Shown in pieces: positions 5,004 through 7,571 of a stretch of 7,571 nt of DNA (the first letter of the stretch is position 1; the number at the start of each line of letters is the position of its first letter). The position numbers and the translations under genes are program-made. The notes below the pieces were generated by a model, which did not search any database, was not told where the DNA came from, and saw only the letters and a list, made by a program, of their open reading frames with translations. This DNA comes from Candidatus Amesbacteria bacterium. GTDB lineage: Bacteria; Patescibacteriota; Microgenomatia; CAZETR01; Amesbacteraceae. Where the stretch lies: positions 1-7,571 of the forward strand of contig JAUXUE010000037.1 in NCBI GenBank assembly GCA_030681075.1. Direction: 5' to 3'.

Positions 5004-5010
5004 AAAGACC

Positions 5011-5328
5011 ATGGCTGTAATAAATCTAACAAAGAGTGACTTTGACGAAAAAATCAAAAGTGGAGTAACCTTGGTGGACTTTTGGGCCACTTGGTGCGGA
5101 CCATGTAGAGCAGCGGCTCCAGTCATTGAAGAAATGTCTGTAGAATACGCTGGAAAGATAGTGGTGGGTAAGGTGGATGTGGATGCCGAAGGACCGCTTT
5201 CTCAAAAATTTGGAGTGATGAGTATTCCTACAATAATCCTCTTTAAAGATGGGGTAGAGGTGGGCAGACAGGTGGGATTTGCAGGTAAACAAGGATATCT
5301 AGATCTTTTGAAAAAATGTACGATGTAA
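5011..5328 (+). CDS. trxA: Thioredoxin
   Basis: This is a 105-residue thioredoxin, a cytoplasmic dithiol carrier reduced by the neighbouring TrxB. The full fold is present: VDFWATWCGPCR with the redox pair Cys29/Cys32, the buried Asp23, the cis-proline Pro73 in SIPT, and GVEVGRQVGFAGK near the end. Length is normal. The in-frame ATG at 4975 would add 12 residues encoded by the motif array. ATG 5011 gives the standard N-terminus and fits the promoter spacing. There is no Shine-Dalgarno site. It is the first gene of a four-gene overlapping operon; its last 13 bases overlap trxB. Confidence 0.95.
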   Translation: MAVINLTKSDFDEKIKSGVTLVDFWATWCGPCRAAAPVIEEMSVEYAGKIVVGKVDVDAEGPLSQKFGVMSIPTIILFKDGVEVGRQVGFAGKQGYLDLLKKCTM

Positions 5329-6212
5329 TAATTATCGGAAGTGGGCCGGCGGGATTGACGGCAGGAATTTATACAGCCAGGGCAAACCTGAAAACACTTT
5401 GTATTGCCGGAAATATCTGGGGTGGACAATTGATGCAGACGACGCTGGTCGAAAATTATCCCGGATTTCCAGAGGGCATCCAAGGACCGGATCTGATGCT
5501 GAATATGCGAAAGCAAGCGGAAAAAATGGGAGTAGAAATAATTGACCAAGACGTAACTCGGGTAGATTTTTCTAAGTTACCGCATGAGGTATATGTGTCC
5601 GATGTGTCCTATGAGTCTCATGCGACAATAATAGCAACTGGTGCGGAGTTTAAGTGGCTGGGATTCCCAAATGAGCAGAAGCTGATTGGCAGGGGAGTGT
5701 CCGCCTGTGCTACTTGTGACGCCGCTTTTTTCAAAGATAAGAAAGTGGTGGTGGTGGGTGGCGGAGATTCAGCTATGGAAGAAGCTCTGTATCTGACCAA
5801 GTTTGCTAGTGAAGTAATTGTCATCCACCGCCGAGATGTTTTTCGTGCGAGCCATATTATGCAAGAGAGAGTGCGTGCTCACCCAAAAATAAAAATCATG
5901 TTTAATACAGTAGTGACAGACGTTTTGGGTGAAAACAAGGTGGAAGGAATAGTCACCACTACTGGCAATATAGTCTGTGATGGCTTGTTTGTAGCAATCG
6001 GCCATACGCCAGCGACAAAAATATTTGAAAATCAGATAAAACTGGATGCCAAAGGTTATGCACTAAGGGAGCAAGAAGCTCGCGGAATATTTATTGCGGG
6101 GGATGTCCATGACCACAAATACCGCCAAGCAATTACAGCTGCAGGCTATGGCTGTGAAGCGGCTCTTGACGCCGAGCGTTATTTATCGGAGAATAGTCAG
6201 CATGGCAGTTAA
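5316..6212 (+). CDS. trxB: Thioredoxin reductase
   Basis: This 298-residue FAD enzyme passes electrons from NADPH to thioredoxin. The FAD-binding GSGPAG is at residues 8-13, followed by GGQL and the ENYPGFPEG region. The redox pair is Cys131/Cys134 in CATCD. The NADPH site has GGGDSAMEEA (148-157) and HRR...R (His171-Arg173, Arg177), the residues that select NADP. The C-terminal FAD motif is FIAGDVHD (259-266), followed by YRQAITAAGYGCEAA. All functional residues are seen. It overlaps trxA by 13 bases and the DsbA-like gene by 11, so expression is probably coupled. No Shine-Dalgarno site lies close to ATG 5316. It supplies reducing power inside the cell; the DsbA-like protein acts outside. 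Confidence 0.95.
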   Translation: MYDVIIIGSGPAGLTAGIYTARANLKTLCIAGNIWGGQLMQTTLVENYPGFPEGIQGPDLMLNMRKQAEKMGVEIIDQDVTRVDFSKLPHEVYVSDVSYESHATIIATGAEFKWLGFPNEQKLIGRGVSACATCDAAFFKDKKVVVVGGGDSAMEEALYLTKFASEVIVIHRRDVFRASHIMQERVRAHPKIKIMFNTVVTDVLGENKVEGIVTTTGNIVCDGLFVAIGHTPATKIFENQIKLDAKGYALREQEARGIFIAGDVHDHKYRQAITAAGYGCEAALDAERYLSENSQHGS

Positions 6213-6903
6213 GAAAGTACCAACAGTAATTCCTCAAAAAAGCCTGATGGAAAAAGTCGCTCCATTTATGATGCTAGCTCTCGTAGTCATGGCCTTTATG
6301 CTTGGTCTTATGTGGAACAAGCTCCAAGGAGCGCCAGCTGGCCCCATGAAATTTGCAGACAAGCTGGTGGCTTATGCCAAAGATTTGAAATTGGATACCA
6401 AGAAATTTAAAAAATGTATGGAAGTGGGCAAAAAATCGGTTGTGGATTCGGACACCGCTCAAGGTGCTCAATCTGGAGTCAATGGAACACCCGCTTTCTT
6501 TATCAATGGCAGATTGGTCTCAGGCGCTCAACCTTTTTCGGAATTTAAAAAGATAATTGATGAAGAATTGACTGGCGGACAAAACAAGGTCACGGATCCA
6601 AGGGTAAAAGTGGAGTTGGGCAATGCTCCTACCCAAGGTAAGTCGGAGGCCCCGGTCGTGGTAATTGAATTTTCTGATTTTCAGTGTCCATTTTGTAGCC
6701 GGGCACTGCCTACAATCAAGCAAGTCCTGAGTGAATATAAAGATAAAGTACTCCTCGCCTACAAACATTTTCCTCTGACCCAAATTCACCCACTGGCACA
6801 AAAAGCCGCAGAAGCCTCAGAGTGTGCTCGTGATCAAGGTAAATTTTGGGAATTTCATGATCAACTCTTTGCCACTCAACAAGAGTGGAGTAGTCTTCAG
6901 TAA
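6202..6903 (+). CDS. Membrane-anchored DsbA-like protein with circularly permuted domain
   Basis: This 233-residue thiol oxidoreductase of the DsbA/Thioredoxin_4 group is expected to act on the outer face of the membrane. It has a basic N-terminus, a single anchor (~20-37), and then the DsbA pieces in reversed order. Residues ~47-123 are what is normally the C-terminal half: the helix KLVAYAKDLKLDTKKFKKC, VNGTPAFFING with cis-Pro97, and PFSEFKKIIDEEL. A linker (~124-150) follows. Residues ~151-233 are what is normally the N-terminal half: VVVIEFSDFQCPFC with Cys162/Cys165, the KHFPL and AAEASECARDQGKFWEFHDQLF stretches, and an end at WSSLQ where the family usually continues. The frame is open throughout. 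ATG 6202 is chosen over the upstream ATG at 6094, which would be read inside trxB in another frame. GGAG at 6188-6191 is 10 nt upstream. The TAA shares a base with the next ATG. Confidence 0.85.
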   Translation: MAVKKVPTVIPQKSLMEKVAPFMMLALVVMAFMLGLMWNKLQGAPAGPMKFADKLVAYAKDLKLDTKKFKKCMEVGKKSVVDSDTAQGAQSGVNGTPAFFINGRLVSGAQPFSEFKKIIDEELTGGQNKVTDPRVKVELGNAPTQGKSEAPVVVIEFSDFQCPFCSRALPTIKQVLSEYKDKVLLAYKHFPLTQIHPLAQKAAEASECARDQGKFWEFHDQLFATQQEWSSLQ

Positions 6904-7442
6904 TGAAACTTAATGCCAAGCAACTTCGAAAAACAAAACCTAATGCTGATGGGGGAGAATATATAATTCACAATGCGTTGTATCTAGTATTAGACAATGT
7001 CTTAGACACATACAATATTGGGTCTTTGTTTAGATTGGCAGATGCGGCGGCAGTAAAAGAAATAATTTTGTGTGGGGATACCGAGACTCCACCATCAAGT
7101 AGAATTCACAAAGCAGCAGTTGGAACCGAAGAGTGGGTAAAATGGAGATATTTTTCTACAGCACTTGAAGCTGTCACACAATTGAAGAAGGAATGGCCTG
7201 GTGGAATTGTAGTAGCAATTGAACAAGATCCGAGGGCAAAAATGTATGTTGATATGCATATCATGCTAGATGATGATCTTCCTGCAATAGTCGTAGTGGG
7301 ACACGAGACAAATGGTGTGTCAAAAGATGTGCTAGATGTTGCAGATATGATAGTAGAAATTCCCATGTTTGGAGTGAATAAGAGTTTGAACGTTCATGTG
7401 GCCGCGAGTATTGTCCTTTACAAACTCATCAGTTTTGTGTAG
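6903..7442 (+). CDS. SpoU/TrmH-family RNA 2'-O-methyltransferase
   Basis: This 179-residue SPOUT methyltransferase transfers a methyl group from S-adenosylmethionine to a ribose 2'-OH of tRNA or rRNA. Motif 1 is LDNVLDTYNIGSLFRLADA (Asn38 and Arg44). Motif 2 is VVVGHETNGVS (Gly133, Glu135, Gly138). Motif 3 is IPMFGVNKSLNVHVAASI (153-170), the knotted cofactor site; the common SLNVS is SLNVH here. There is no extra N-terminal substrate domain, and the size fits the small TrmH-like members. The target (for example tRNA G18 or an rRNA site) cannot be read from the sequence. Its ATG overlaps the preceding stop (TAATG), so it is the last gene of the redox operon. Its 3' end carries the -35 of the rRNA promoter, and its TAG is part of the -10. 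Confidence 0.9.
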   Translation: MKLNAKQLRKTKPNADGGEYIIHNALYLVLDNVLDTYNIGSLFRLADAAAVKEIILCGDTETPPSSRIHKAAVGTEEWVKWRYFSTALEAVTQLKKEWPGGIVVAIEQDPRAKMYVDMHIMLDDDLPAIVVVGHETNGVSKDVLDVADMIVEIPMFGVNKSLNVHVAASIVLYKLISFV

Positions 7443-7445
7443 AAT
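7417..7445 (+). promoter_or_regulatory. Ribosomal RNA operon promoter
   Basis: TTTACA at 7417-7422 and TAGAAT at 7440-7445 each match the consensus at five of six bases, with an ideal 17-bp spacer. The -35 is inside the methyltransferase gene and the -10 overlaps its TAG stop. The expected start is near 7452, upstream of boxA. Confidence 0.65.
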
Positions 7446-7468
7446 CACACTACTTTCAGGATAAGGAA

Positions 7469-7478
7469 GGCTCTTTAA
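7469..7478 (+). promoter_or_regulatory. boxA antitermination site of the rRNA leader
   Basis: GGCTCTTTAA contains GCTCTTTA (7470-7477), the core of the bacterial rRNA boxA bound as RNA by NusB-S10. It lies downstream of the predicted rRNA promoter and about 75 bases before 16S, where boxA is expected. Confidence 0.7.
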
Positions 7479-7507
7479 AAAGTGAGTTTGAGTGTAATCT
7501 AATTGTC

Positions 7508-7551
7508 AATTCGCCACATTTTGTAACTCAAAAAGTGGTAGGAATTTTTTT
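7508..7551 (+). other. Leader hairpin abutting the 16S 5' end, followed by a T-run
   Basis: Stem parts are AATTC 7508-7512 with GAATT 7542-7546, CCAC 7514-7517 with GTGG 7535-7538, and TTTT 7519-7522 with AAAA 7530-7533, with an A-A mismatch and a small internal loop. The T-run 7545-7551 follows. It could be part of the pre-16S processing structure or a terminator-like barrier needing boxA. Confidence 0.5.
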
Positions 7552-7571
7552 GAGAGTTTGATCCTGGCTCA
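7546..7571 (+). rRNA. rrs: 16S ribosomal RNA, 5' end only
   Basis: AGAGTTTGATCCTGGCTCA (7553-7571) is the universal 16S start (the site matched by primer 27F, E. coli positions 8 onward). By that alignment the mature 5' end lies near 7546. Only about 26 bases are inside the window, too few for taxonomy. Confidence 0.95.

Noticed and set aside
4975..5010. Longer thioredoxin starting at 4975
   Set aside because: The added 12 residues come from the motif array and promoter, while the thioredoxin fold begins right at 5011.
6094..6201. Upstream start for the DsbA-like gene at 6094
   Set aside because: The extra residues come from trxB coding sequence read in another frame and would push the membrane anchor inward; ATG 6202 gives a standard signal-anchor N-terminus.

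Overview
This window looks like a piece of a compact bacterial chromosome, most likely from a Candidate Phyla Radiation (Patescibacteria, Microgenomates-like) genome. That placement is inferred from the archaeal-type ATP-dependent DNA ligase, very short or overlapping gene spacing, unusually short core enzymes (a 160-residue Pth) and several small basic or membrane proteins of a kind common in that radiation. Only about 26 bases of 16S rRNA are present, too few to place it. TGA ends the ligase, the 86-residue protein and the nuclease, so the code is the standard bacterial one. All genes are on the plus strand.

Layout: (1) 1-491, the C-terminal winged-helix end of a truncated gene and a 56-residue membrane protein. 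(2) 492-647, a palindromic repeat, a good Rho-independent terminator and an extended -10 promoter. (3) 648-3425, a small unknown protein, the ATP-dependent ligase (with an 8-bp tandem repeat in its coding sequence), a DUF4870/Tic20-like membrane protein and peptidyl-tRNA hydrolase. (4) 3426-3583, a gene-free stretch with a large branched palindromic element and a separate 20-bp all-GC palindrome. (5) 3584-4906, an 86-residue unknown protein, a membrane-anchored staphylococcal-nuclease-like protein and a multi-pass membrane protein, all overlapping. (6) 4907-5010, an array of eight 7-bp motifs at 11-bp steps arranged as two inverted arms, running into a promoter. (7) 5011-7442, a four-gene overlapping thiol-redox operon: thioredoxin, thioredoxin reductase, a membrane-anchored DsbA-like protein, and a SpoU/TrmH RNA methyltransferase. 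(8) 7417-7571, an rRNA promoter overlapping the methyltransferase stop, a boxA antitermination site, a leader hairpin and the start of 16S rRNA.

The two strongest surprises are the DsbA-like protein, whose domain halves are in circularly permuted order (the cis-Pro half comes before the CPFC half), and the phased inverted motif array that overlaps the -35 region of the redox operon promoter. A third pattern is that at least five, perhaps six, genes have a -10-like hexamer only 5-7 nt before the ATG, as expected for leaderless mRNAs, whereas a few others have normal Shine-Dalgarno sites.
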